Below are positions 1 to 8,069 of a stretch of 64,000 nt of DNA, piece after piece; position 1 is the first letter of the stretch, and every line of letters starts with the position of its first letter. The notes under the pieces are model-generated. The model was not told where the DNA came from. It saw only the letters and a list, made by a program, of their open reading frames with translations, and searched no databases. The stretch comes from Streptomyces uncialis. Lineage in GTDB: Bacteria > Actinomycetota > Actinomycetes > Streptomycetales > Streptomycetaceae. The position numbers and the translations under genes were made by a program. The stretch spans positions 992,001 to 1,056,000 of the forward strand of contig NZ_LFBV01000002.1 in assembly GCF_001905345.1 (NCBI RefSeq), written 5' to 3'.

Positions 1-2
1 TG

Positions 3-299
3 GTCGACTGGTGGGCCAGGTTCGGCATCGTCGAGACCCACGCCTACACCGTCGAGGACGGGAGGTTCCCCGACCGTATCCTCGCCGAGTCCACGCCCGG
101 CCTCCCCAAGGTCAACGACCGCCGGAACCTGGTCAACGTCCACGTCCCCGAGGCGGACCCGGCCGTGTCCGACAAGTTCAGGCGCACGGACGTGAACCGG
201 CAGGCTGTCGACGAGGTCGCCCGGAACACCCGGTTCACACCCGAGGAGATCTCGGCCGGCTACCTCACCAAGATCGACCCCTTCCGGGACAACGGATGA
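3..299 (+). CDS. C-terminal end of a probable LodA-like (quinoprotein) oxidase
   Basis: Open from the left edge to a TGA at 297-299, giving the last 98 residues (starts VDWWARFGIVET, ends KIDPFRDNG); the 5' part lies outside the window. No catalytic motif is visible in this piece. Its stop overlaps the start of the next gene by four bases (ATGA), so the two are translationally coupled. The downstream flavoprotein resembles LodB, the maturation partner of LodA/GoxA oxidases, whose cysteine tryptophylquinone cofactor is made from the enzyme's own Cys and Trp. That pairing, and a W-x-x-x-GIV pattern I associate with LodA C-termini, is the basis for the name. The coding call is firm; the family is an inference from context. 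Confidence 0.55.
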   Translation, partial: VDWWARFGIVETHAYTVEDGRFPDRILAESTPGLPKVNDRRNLVNVHVPEADPAVSDKFRRTDVNRQAVDEVARNTRFTPEEISAGYLTKIDPFRDNG

Positions 300-1462
300 C
301 CACCGAGGCGGTGCCCGGCGACGGGCACCGGCCCACCCAAGGCCGTTACGACGCCGTGGTCGCCGGTGGCGGACCGGCGGGCGCCGCAGCGGCCATCACA
401 CTCGCCAGGTCCGGGCGCAGCGTGCTGCTCGCGGACGCGCGCTCCGGACCGCCGAAGACCAGCGAATCCCTCGTTCCCGCCGCCAGAACGCTGCTTCAGG
501 ACCTCGGAGTCGGGCCCCGCGCGCTCGACCGCGACCACCGTCCGTGCCACGGCGGTCTCTCCGCCTGGGGATCGCCCCGGGTGGAACAGGTCTGCTTCAT
601 CAACGACCCCCACGGCCACGGCTGGCAGCTCGACCGGACCGCCTTCGACCGTCTGCTGCGTTCCCAGGCCCGCGCCCGAGGCGCGGAGGTCGCCGAACAC
701 AGCACCGTGGGGCGGCCCGTACGGGAGCCGGACGGTGACTGGCGGCTCCCGGTGACAGCCCGCGGCACGTGCCGCACCGTACGCTGCCGATGGCTCATCG
801 ACGCCACCGGCCGACGCGCCCGTATCGCCGTGCACTGCGGGGCCCGACGGCGGCGCTACGACCAACTCGTGGCCGTACAGCTGCGGTTCGTCCACGACCC
901 GTACGACAGCGAGGACCTGTCCGTGGTCGAATCCGTACGCGACGGGTGGTGGTACACCGCCCCCTGCCATCCTCTCGGACGCGACGCCGTGTACTTCACC
1001 GACACCGACCTCGTCCCACCCGGTCTCACCACCACCCAGGGGTTCCTCGACCAGCTCGCCGCCACCCGTCACACCGGCTCCCGCGCCGAGGGCCGCCGCC
1101 CCTGGCCCGGAGGTGTGCCGCGCCGCGGCGCCGCTCACACCGCCCGGCTGGAACCGGCGGCGGGAGACGGGTGGATCGCCGTCGGCGACGCCGCGACCGC
1201 CTACGACCCGATCTCGTCCCAGGGTGTCCTCACCGCCCTCTACACCGGCAAGTGCGCCGGGGAGGCCGTGGACGCCCGCCTGGCGGGCCGCCGCGACGCG
1301 GTAGACACCTACCTGGCACGGCTGGACGAGACCTTCGACGGCTACCGGACCGGCCATCGCACCGTCCACTCCTGGGAACAGCGCTGGGCCGACCGCCCCT
1401 TCTGGCAACGGCGCCACGCGCCCGCTCCCGCGCCCACCGCCAGGATCGGTCCGCGCCACTGA
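296..1462 (+). CDS. LodB-like FAD-dependent oxidoreductase
   Basis: 388 residues. The FAD dinucleotide-binding motif GGGPAG is at residues 24-29 after a short polar leader. A second flavin motif, GDAATAYDPISSQG, is at about 297-310, as in the tryptophan-halogenase/geranylgeranyl-reductase branch of flavoproteins. The phrase ESLVPAARTLLQDLG near residue 55 and the LSAWGS segment near residue 95 resemble LodB maturases. LodB proteins help form the quinone cofactor in LodA-type amino-acid oxidases. The ATG at 296 was chosen because it overlaps the preceding stop (ATGA) and begins the conserved N-terminus; the frame stays open further upstream only as a shadow. It could instead be a stand-alone halogenase-like monooxygenase. 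Confidence 0.75.
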   Translation: MTTEAVPGDGHRPTQGRYDAVVAGGGPAGAAAAITLARSGRSVLLADARSGPPKTSESLVPAARTLLQDLGVGPRALDRDHRPCHGGLSAWGSPRVEQVCFINDPHGHGWQLDRTAFDRLLRSQARARGAEVAEHSTVGRPVREPDGDWRLPVTARGTCRTVRCRWLIDATGRRARIAVHCGARRRRYDQLVAVQLRFVHDPYDSEDLSVVESVRDGWWYTAPCHPLGRDAVYFTDTDLVPPGLTTTQGFLDQLAATRHTGSRAEGRRPWPGGVPRRGAAHTARLEPAAGDGWIAVGDAATAYDPISSQGVLTALYTGKCAGEAVDARLAGRRDAVDTYLARLDETFDGYRTGHRTVHSWEQRWADRPFWQRRHAPAPAPTARIGPRH

Positions 1463-1539
1463 CCGCGAACCGGCGGTGGACGCGGGCGAGCGTGTCGCCG
1501 TACGGGAGTCCTGATCAGCGCCCGGTGGCCGCGTCGGGC

Positions 1540-2079
1540 CTACGCCGCCTCATGGATGACGAGCTTGAACTCCGCGAGGGTCACCCTCCTCGGGGCGTTG
1601 TCGTTGTGCATCACGCGCAGCGCGAGGGGCACGTCGGGGGAGACGAAGATGCCATGCCCCTTGACGTAGCACTGCATGCCGGGAGTCGGCGCGCGGTGCT
1701 CGGTCGCCGTGGTGTCGGCGACACCGAACGGGTTGCGGACGAACTGATCCCGCAGCTCGGTGTAGCCGTTCGTACCGCTGGCCGGTTCCCACTGGATCAT
1801 CGCGTAGAGCTGGCCCCACCCGGCTCGTGACGGCCGGATGAGGCCGCTGCGGTCGTCGGTCGCCCAGTCCGTCACGGTGGTGCCGTCGGGCTGCAGGGCC
1901 TGGTGCATGTTGAACCGGTCCGACGACTCGGCCGCGCCGTAGGGGAAGCGGAGGGTCTGGTACGTGGCCGCCGGCTCGATCAGCTGAGGTGTTTCGACCT
2001 TGAGGGAACACACCTGCACACCGGGTATGGCCAAGGGCTCATGCGTTGCCAAGAATTTCTCCAATGAGGAGGGCTTCAC
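1540..2079 (-). CDS. Hypothetical protein
   Basis: 179 residues from a GTG at 2079. No signal peptide, transmembrane segment or family motif that I recognise. The composition is that of a soluble folded protein with many aromatics and a C-terminal VTLAEFKLVIHEAA strand-like end, so possibly a beta-rich domain. The GTG has no clear ribosome-binding site. An in-frame TTG at 2052 is preceded by GGAG with a six-base gap and may be the true start, giving 170 residues. It converges with the LodB-like gene and shows no operon partner. Codon usage is typical of the window. Confidence 0.6.
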   Translation of the reverse strand: MKPSSLEKFLATHEPLAIPGVQVCSLKVETPQLIEPAATYQTLRFPYGAAESSDRFNMHQALQPDGTTVTDWATDDRSGLIRPSRAGWGQLYAMIQWEPASGTNGYTELRDQFVRNPFGVADTTATEHRAPTPGMQCYVKGHGIFVSPDVPLALRVMHNDNAPRRVTLAEFKLVIHEAA

Positions 2080-2366
2080 CCGGCCCGCAACCAGCAGTGG
2101 GGCCAGGTGCTTTGGCCCTGCACGTTACCAGTTCGCAGTCATATTAATGATCTTCAGACGTGGTGTGTCGCTTCACGGGCGGGGTAGCGGCGTTCGGCGC
2201 GACGCCGACGCCCCCGGCACGGTTCGCTCGCACAGCCTCGCGTACCGCTCCGAGCAACAGGCCCCGGCTGCACGGTTTTTGGAGGCGATCGTCCCGCTGT
2301 GAGCAGTTCGGATCACGGGTTGGCGGCGATGTCGAGACCGGTGTCCACGGTGTGGTGGGTGCTTGC

Positions 2367-3677
2367 CTACCGTGCGATGTCGGCGATAGCGGTGAGGGCC
2401 GTGTCGATGTCCCGGGGCGAGTTCACGATGGCGGTCCCGATCCGCGGCCAGGGCGTGCTGTTGTACGGGAAGACGGGCAGCGAGGACAGGCGGATTCGTT
2501 TCTCCGCGGCGCGGGAGATGACCTGCGCGGCGCTGTGGCCGCGGACGCTGAAGCAGGTGATGCCCGCCGACATCTCGGGGTCCGCGGGGGTGTGCACCGT
2601 CACTCCGGGGATACCGGCCAGTCCGTGTTTGGCGCGGGTGGACAGGCGCGCGATGCGGTCCGCGACGCGGGCGCGACCGAGCCGCTGGTGGAAGGCGACG
2701 GCGGTCGGCAGCGCGAAGGCGTGCTCGAAGGCCAGGTATCCGCCCGGGGAGAGCGGCGCCGCCCCACCGCTGAAGATGAAGGTGGCGAACGTCGGCCGGA
2801 GCTGGTCGAGCACCTGGGGAGAGACCCACACCAGGCCGGTTCCGCGCGGCCCGAAGAGCCACTTGTGTGTGCCGGCGACCAGGATGTCGGCCCCCAGACG
2901 CGCCCCGTCCTGGTCGACAGCGGCGAGCCCGTGCACGCCGTCGACGACCAGCAGACAGCGGTCGGCCTCCGCTCGTCCCTGATTCGCCTCGCGCACCACC
3001 TCGGCGATCCGGCGCACGGGCATCCGCACTCCGGTGCCGGACTGCACCCAGGTGACGCCCAGGACCCGTGTCTCGGGGCGGATCTGCTCGCGCAGGGTAC
3101 GGATGATCTCTTCGGCGGTGGCCTGGGCGGAGTCGCGGAACCAGGAGCAGAGCCGCACCTTGGCGCCGCGATTCTCCGCCGCCAGCTGGGCCGCGAGCAC
3201 ATGGGACGGATGGTCGTCGGTGCTGAGCACGAACTCCTGACCAGGACGCGTCCGCACCCCGTTGTAGACCACCCCCAGCCCGATGGTCGTACTGGCGGTC
3301 ATCGCGAGTTGCTCGGGCCGCGCTCCCAGGTAGTCGGCCAGAGAGGCCAGCACCCGCGGCCACCCGGTCGGGCCGTCCGGCAGCGACAGCCCCCCGGGCG
3401 CCGCCAGAGGGTTGGCGTCGATCTGACGGCTCAGGTGCGCCACCGCCTCCCGCACCACCCGGGGGTGCGACGCCAGGTGGTACATCGCCAGATGAACCCA
3501 GCCGGGCTCCAGCCGGAACTGTGCCCGCACCGCGTCCCAGTCCGGCCGCCCACCCGCCGTCACGGGCGGCGCTCCCCCAAGGGCAGGCCCGGCCGCCCGG
3601 GCGAGACCGCCCGAAGCCACCACGGCGGCGGCCCCGACCGGACCGGCCAGCAGATGCCTACGGCTCACCCTCGCCAT
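2367..3677 (-). CDS. Tat-exported class V aminotransferase family protein (isopenicillin N epimerase-like)
   Basis: 436 residues. The start opens a twin-arginine signal (SRRHLLAG, residues 5-12, then a hydrophobic stretch to about 30). The mature part is a fold-type I PLP enzyme of aminotransferase class V, the family of isopenicillin-N epimerase and cysteine desulfurases. VVDGVHGLAAVDQD provides the cofactor-binding Asp, and THKWLFGPRGTG carries the Schiff-base lysine at about K272. The ATG at 3677 has GGGAG five bases upstream; the in-frame ATG at 3698 has worse spacing. A secreted PLP enzyme is unusual, and Tat export would suit a protein that folds with its cofactor in the cytoplasm. The substrate cannot be read from sequence. 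It appears monocistronic. Confidence 0.85.
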   Translation of the reverse strand: MARVSRRHLLAGPVGAAAVVASGGLARAAGPALGGAPPVTAGGRPDWDAVRAQFRLEPGWVHLAMYHLASHPRVVREAVAHLSRQIDANPLAAPGGLSLPDGPTGWPRVLASLADYLGARPEQLAMTASTTIGLGVVYNGVRTRPGQEFVLSTDDHPSHVLAAQLAAENRGAKVRLCSWFRDSAQATAEEIIRTLREQIRPETRVLGVTWVQSGTGVRMPVRRIAEVVREANQGRAEADRCLLVVDGVHGLAAVDQDGARLGADILVAGTHKWLFGPRGTGLVWVSPQVLDQLRPTFATFIFSGGAAPLSPGGYLAFEHAFALPTAVAFHQRLGRARVADRIARLSTRAKHGLAGIPGVTVHTPADPEMSAGITCFSVRGHSAAQVISRAAEKRIRLSSLPVFPYNSTPWPRIGTAIVNSPRDIDTALTAIADIAR

Positions 3678-4138
3678 CGCCGCTCCCGAACTCCGCATGA
3701 ACTCCGCGCCCCGCAGGAGGCATGACCCGATCCACCCTAGAACGCGTTCCGCGCCGCATTCCGAGAACGCCGTGCGAATGGCTGACAGTGACACCGCGAG
3801 GGGGCAGCCGGGGGATGACCCCTTGACTCGCGGACGCCGAGCAGGGCGGTGTCCTGCACACCATGTGTCCATGAACGCGTGGAGGGGCCCTGGTGCGTAC
3901 GGCACCAGGGCCCCGAAGGAACTGCTACACCATCCGCCGGCCTGGATACTGCGCCGGCCTTCTGTTTCCGCACGCCCGACCACACTGCTGTCGGAGACGC
4001 GGGGATCGCGGTTGCTCGACCGGAGACCACCTCACTATCGATGTCCTGCGGTACCCGGGCCCAACACTTCCGCCCGGGCGATCCTGATGGCGCTCGGCCC
4101 CTCCGTTCTTCCCTCGATGAACAACTGCGTACCACTGC

Positions 4139-4506
4139 GTACTGCTCTGTACTGCTGGTGATGCGAACCGCTGGTGACCTGATCAAGCGCCACGCTCCGG
4201 CAGCCAGCCCCGCTCGCCCGTACTTCGTTCTTCTCTGGCTTGGAACCCCACTGCCGGACCTCCCGGTGCGCGCGTCCGCAGCAGACGCCTTCACCGAGGT
4301 ACTGCCCACCTACTTCACCGCTGCGTACCGCGTCTGCGGGTACTGCCACCGCATCAACCGCGGTTCTGCTCATTGGCGGCCCCTGATCACCGCGGGCCAC
4401 CCGGTCCGGCCGTCAGTCCCGTCACCGTCCTGCGTCTGCTCTGGCTCCGGAACTCCACCACCGCACCGCCCTGCCGTACTGCAACTGCGGGTACCACCTG
4501 TACTGC
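4139..4506 (+). repeat. Six direct copies of GTACTGC
   Basis: Copies start at 4139, 4149, 4299, 4340, 4476 and 4500, all in the same orientation, within 370 bases. Near-matches (CGTACTTC, CTACTTC, CAACTGCGG) lie between them. Six copies of a specific heptamer in so short a segment is far above chance. No open frame explains them as a protein repeat, because the spacings 10, 150, 41, 136 and 24 are not a constant multiple of three. Confidence 0.6.
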
Positions 4507-4611
4507 TGACCGGCAGTTCGTCTCTGCCAGGCCCTGCTGTCCTTCTGGCTACGAGAGAAACCATAACCACACCACCACCCAATGTCTACTCCGGCCGACA
4601 TAGATTTTCGT

Positions 4612-4625
4612 TCACTTGAAAGTGA
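4612..4625. promoter_or_regulatory. 14-bp palindrome upstream of the RsbW-like gene
   Basis: TCACTT-GA-AAGTGA, perfect arms of six with a two-base centre, about 100 bases before the start codon, and just downstream of an AT-rich TAGATT that could be a -10 element. The position fits an operator. The binding protein is unknown. Confidence 0.5.
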
Positions 4626-4723
4626 GGCAATCGGACCAGCCAGGTTGAGGAGCGCGGACCGGGGAACAAGGAGGCAGGTAGGCAGGACAGAGCACCGATG
4701 AGCCGAAGGCGAGGTTGAACCTG

Positions 4724-5113
4724 ATGGAGACCATGTGCGCCGACGCCATGACCATCCGCTCCGCGACCGCCGTCGCCGACGCGCGAGAGAGCACCCGTAC
4801 ATTTCTGCAAGGTCTGGTGAGTCCGATCAAGGCCGCGGCCGCCGACACCGTGGTCCTGGTCGTCTCTGAACTGGTCACCAACGCCCTGCGCCACAGCGGC
4901 GGCACCTGCACCCTGGACCTGACCGCGTACCCGGACGCCATCGAGGTCGCCGTCCACGACCCCAGCCCGCGGATGCCCCATATGCGCACCCCCGACCTGA
5001 CCGGCGGCACCGGAGGCTTCGGCCGGCACATGGTCGACCACCTCGCCCGCACCACCGCGGTCACCCCACGACCGACCGGAGGCAAGACCGTCAGCGCCCT
5101 CCTCGCCCGATAG
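4724..5113 (+). CDS. RsbW-like ATP-binding regulatory protein
   Basis: 129 residues, essentially a single HATPase_c_2 domain as in anti-sigma-factor kinases (RsbW/SpoIIAB family). The N-box is VVSELVTNALRHSG at about 44-57; the glycine-rich ATP lid is GGTGGFGRHMVDHL at about 98-111. There is no sensor or phospho-acceptor domain. Streptomycetes encode dozens of such stand-alone ATPases; most are thought to control sigma factors or partner HTH proteins, and the target here is unknown. The ATG at 4724 has GGCGAGG nine bases upstream; a TTG at 4715 is a weaker alternative. No HTH/DUF397 partner gene is adjacent. Confidence 0.85.
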   Translation: METMCADAMTIRSATAVADARESTRTFLQGLVSPIKAAAADTVVLVVSELVTNALRHSGGTCTLDLTAYPDAIEVAVHDPSPRMPHMRTPDLTGGTGGFGRHMVDHLARTTAVTPRPTGGKTVSALLAR

Positions 5114-5492
5114 CGCCGGAGACGCAGACATCGACACCAGCCGGACTGCCGGGTGGCCGCTACACAGACAACCTGGCCGACTGTCCACAAGGCCGACCGG
5201 TGGGCGTCGTCCCCGTCGGCTTTCGGCGCGGCGGCGGGATGGCGGCTTCGGGAGTGGCCGGCTGGATGATCGTGTGAACGGCCCGATCAGTCATCAGGGA
5301 TTCAGGTTCTGGGACCGGACTCGCTGAACGGTCCGGTGGTCGAGCACGGCTCTGCCCTCCTGTTGGAGGACTTCGCGGGCCTGTGGTGATGTCAGGAACT
5401 CGTGGTCCGTCCCAGTGCCGGTGTCGCGGTGACCGAGGGCCCGTTCCGTCCACCGTCGGCGGGCGGAGGGAACGGGCCGGGTTCGTTGGTGC
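5114..5492. other. Intergenic region, nothing recognised
   Basis: 379 bases between two convergent genes. Open frames here are shadows or low-complexity. No repeat, RNA gene or strong hairpin seen. Confidence 0.5.
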
Positions 5493-5867
5493 TCAGAGGC
5501 GGGTCCAGGGGCCGCAGACGGTGTCGGCTCCTGCCCTGCCGGTGCAGACCTGGTAGCTGAGGGCGGGCGCGGAGGCGGACATGTTCTGTTCACCGCAGCC
5601 GGTCGTGACGCCGTTCGCGTCGCTGACCGTGCGGGTGGCGGTGCCCCCGGTGTGGTTCCGGTAGGTGTAGTGGGTGCGTACGCCCCAGTTGTCGCCGAAG
5701 GTGTCGCAGGCGTAGACCCGCAGACCATCGTCGTCGGCGCCGCCGAAGCCGCGGTTCTGGCCTTCGGCCTGGACGGTGTACTCGCTCGCCGAGGCGGCGG
5801 TCGCGGTGAGCAGGAGGGCGCTGGTGGCTGTGACGGTGGCCAGCAGGAACCGGATCGTGTGTCGCAT
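5493..5867 (-). CDS. Small secreted protein with four cysteines
   Basis: 124 residues. A Sec signal peptide covers about residues 1-29 (basic start, hydrophobic core, ATAASAS before the likely cut). The mature part of about 95 residues has four cysteines (in VYACDT, TTGCGEQN, YQVCTGR, DTVCGPW), enough for two disulphides, and is rich in Gly, Asn and Thr. No enzyme motif is visible. The ATG at 5867 was chosen because GGGGAG lies six bases upstream; the ATG at 5873 touches the ribosome-binding site. It is a stand-alone gene. The role is unknown; small disulphide-bonded exported proteins of this type are often inhibitors, toxins or surface proteins. Confidence 0.75.
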   Translation of the reverse strand: MRHTIRFLLATVTATSALLLTATAASASEYTVQAEGQNRGFGGADDDGLRVYACDTFGDNWGVRTHYTYRNHTGGTATRTVSDANGVTTGCGEQNMSASAPALSYQVCTGRAGADTVCGPWTRL

Positions 5868-6433
5868 GTTCATCTCCCCGTGTGCGTACGAACTCTCCTT
5901 GCGCGTCCACCCGCCCGGCCAGGTAGCAGCCGGAACATCCCCCGCAGGAATCCTGCGCACGCGGACTCGGGAGTGCGCCGGGATCCCCCGGTCACTGCCC
6001 GCCGCCGCACCCCCGGACCGACAGACTCATCTGAAGACATGGACCTCGCGGAGACCTCCCACGCGTACCCGCCGGGCGCGACCCCCCGGCGGGTGACCAA
6101 CGGGACTGTCGTCCGATTTCTTGTTCGCCGTTCGCCGTTCGCCGTTCGCCGTTCGCCGTTCGCCGTTCGCCCCACAGCATTCGCCGCTGGCCGACCGCCG
6201 GCCGTACGTGCCCGTCGGTGAGGCCGGTAGGGCTCGTGCGAATCTGAGGCATGCCCCCGCACGAACGGGTGACAGCCTCCAGTTCCGGTACCCGATCACG
6301 GTGCCGTCGGACCGGTGCGCACCGTACACAGGTGCGGGGCCTATCGGCGAGGTGATGTCAGTACGATTCGGCCATGTCCGCCGGATCGTGTACTGGTGCG
6401 TACCTTCAGCGGCTTTGGGGAGTTTGGTCAGAC
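5868..6433. other. Intergenic region containing a heptamer tandem repeat
   Basis: 566 bases between divergently transcribed genes. It holds the GTTCGCC array (6123-6171). No open frame with a ribosome-binding site and sensible composition was found. Confidence 0.5.
6123..6171 (+). repeat. Tandem array of GTTCGCC, seven copies
   Basis: Seven perfect head-to-tail copies of a 7-base unit. The period is not a multiple of three and no gene covers it, so it is a non-coding microsatellite and probably varies in copy number between strains. Confidence 0.9.
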
Positions 6434-6829
6434 ATGGAGCAGATCGAACGACCCACTCCGCTCAAGGAGCTTGCTCAGCGCATCGAATGCCACAACGAGG
6501 CGCTGAGGAGAGCGCGCGGCCTGTGGAACGAGGCAGAGCAGGCCAGCCGGCAGATCGGCCATCTGGTGGGGCTGGCGATGGCGGCCGGCACCTCGTGGGC
6601 CGAGCTTGGCCGGCTGCTCGCGACCGCCGAGGAGGCGCCTGTGCCTCCTGGTCTCAGATTGCAGGCCACCCCGTCCGGCCGCCCGGCGCCCCTGGCCGGG
6701 GAGAAGCCCCTGCGGCAGGGGGCCACCGCTCCCGGAGCCGGGCCGCGGGCGGCCGAGGGGGAGCTCTCGCAGATCCCGCCGCAGAGTGAGCGACCGCACC
6801 AGGAGGAGCGGCCTCAGCTCGTTCTCTGA
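6434..6829 (+). CDS. Hypothetical protein with a possible helix-turn-helix segment
   Basis: 131 residues. The N-terminal half is helical (ELAQRIECHNEALRRARGLW). At about residues 52-65 it has the phrase SWAELGRLLATAEE, which resembles the first helices of the HTH in small streptomycete proteins (W-x-E-I-G-R-x-L-G), but the usual recognition-helix residues do not follow. The C-terminal half is proline-rich and disordered. The ATG at 6434 has GGGGAG eleven bases upstream; an earlier in-frame start at 6374 is possible. A decayed or minimal DNA-binding protein is one reading; function unknown. Confidence 0.55.
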   Translation: MEQIERPTPLKELAQRIECHNEALRRARGLWNEAEQASRQIGHLVGLAMAAGTSWAELGRLLATAEEAPVPPGLRLQATPSGRPAPLAGEKPLRQGATAPGAGPRAAEGELSQIPPQSERPHQEERPQLVL

Positions 6830-6899
6830 CTCGGTCAGGACAAGAGGTGAACATCCCGGGAACCGGTAGCGCCCCCAGGTGGGCGCGCCGACCGCCGAG

Positions 6900-7796
6900 T
6901 CAGGCACCGGTCAGCTGGAAGTGCCAGATGATCTCCGCCGGTACTCCGCGATCGGCCGCCGCCGCTGCCTCGGGCACCAGAGCGGCCAGGCTCCAGGGCC
7001 AGACCTCCCATGGACCCGGCCCGGTCGCCCGTGGCCGGTCCGTCGCCCCGGACGGCTCCGTGCACGGGCTGAACGGTTCTTCGCACCGTCGGACCTGCAA
7101 CCCGACCGGAAGCGCGGCACGCAGATAGTCCCCGGCCGAATGCCGATAGGACTCCAGGCGCCCTGCCGTCCCGTCCGGCAGGCGCACCGGGGGAATCGAG
7201 CCCCGCGCCACCCGTTCGGGGTGGACGTCGGAGATCACCAGATGCCCGCCGGGCCGCAGCACCCTGGCGAACTGCGCCATGACCGGCCGCAGGTCGGGAA
7301 CGTGTGTCAACGCCAGACAGCAGACGACGAGGTCCACCGCGCCGTCGGCCACGGGCAGCTCCGACAGCTCGCCGAGACGGAAATCGCCGTCCGGCACGCG
7401 GACACGTGCCAGGTCGAGCATCTCCGGTGAGCTGTCGACGCCCACCACCTGGTGGCCGCGTTGTGACAGCACGGCCGCGATACGTCCGGTTCCGCATCCG
7501 GCGTCCAGCGCGGTGCCCGGCGGCAGCCCGTTCAGGATCTCCCCGATGACCGGCTCGTCCAGGGCGAACGCCGAGTTGGGGCCGTCATAGGTGCGGGACC
7601 ACACCCGGTAGCCGTCGACCGTGCCGACCCGGGCGACCTCGACCGCCGCGTCGGCCAGTGACTCGTCGTCGAGCAGGGCCCGGATCTCCGCGACACGGGC
7701 GTCGACGAAGGCCCGGTCGTGCTCACCGGTGAACGAGCGCAGCAGCGCGAGCCCTTCGAGGCCCAGGACGTAGGCCAAGGGATTCTCGTAGATCAC
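6900..7796 (-). CDS. Class I SAM-dependent methyltransferase
   Basis: 298 residues from a GTG at 7796. The Rossmann SAM-binding motif I is ALDAGCGTGR at 96-105. Motif II ends in VVGVDSSPEML. VDLVVCCLALTHVPDL and LRPGGHLVISDVHP are the later motifs typical of the Methyltransf_11 family. An N-terminal helical extension of about 70 residues precedes the domain. The acceptor is unknown; this family includes small-molecule O-, N- and C-methyltransferases. Transcribed alone, convergent with the hypothetical gene before it; a small hairpin (6869-6886) lies between them. Confidence 0.85.
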   Translation of the reverse strand: MIYENPLAYVLGLEGLALLRSFTGEHDRAFVDARVAEIRALLDDESLADAAVEVARVGTVDGYRVWSRTYDGPNSAFALDEPVIGEILNGLPPGTALDAGCGTGRIAAVLSQRGHQVVGVDSSPEMLDLARVRVPDGDFRLGELSELPVADGAVDLVVCCLALTHVPDLRPVMAQFARVLRPGGHLVISDVHPERVARGSIPPVRLPDGTAGRLESYRHSAGDYLRAALPVGLQVRRCEEPFSPCTEPSGATDRPRATGPGPWEVWPWSLAALVPEAAAAADRGVPAEIIWHFQLTGA

Positions 7797-8011
7797 ACGA
7801 CGGGACGCTAGCGACCCTGACGCGGCGACTCCAGCGAATTCCAGTCCACGGAAGCCGGGGCGCGGTCGCGGGTCGCTCTTCTTCGAGCGGACCCGGTCGG
7901 AGCGGTGTCACTCCGGTCCGGCTCGTCCGATGCCGGGGCTCTTCTCCTGCTCGGTCCCGGTCACGAGGCCCCGCTCCCACCGTGGTTTCGCTCGGTGCGA
8001 TGCCGACCCGG

Positions 8012-8046
8012 CCTCGGTGGGGTCCTCCACGAGGACCTCACCGAGG
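8012..8046 (-). terminator. Hairpin terminator after the HAF-repeat gene
   Basis: 16-base-pair stem (one G-T wobble) with a three-base loop CAC, 24 bases past the stop of the minus-strand gene ending at 8070. No T-run, as is usual for streptomycete terminators. Confidence 0.75.
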
Positions 8047-8069
8047 CGTGTCACAGGATGCGGCGGGTG

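Larger units (their letters stand above)
3678..4723. other. Gene-free region with repeat motifs
   Basis: About 1 kb with no convincing gene. The open frames here lack ribosome-binding sites and a believable protein composition. The right half has six GTACTGC heptamers and a lower-GC stretch (4540-4620) ending in a palindrome just before the RsbW-like gene, so it probably contains a long regulatory upstream region. The left half shows nothing I recognise. Confidence 0.6.

Noticed and set aside
3737..4619. Open frames on both strands in the 3.7-4.6 kb region
   Set aside because: No ribosome-binding sites, no family resemblance, and Cys/Ser/Thr/Pro composition unlike neighbouring genes; more likely non-coding.
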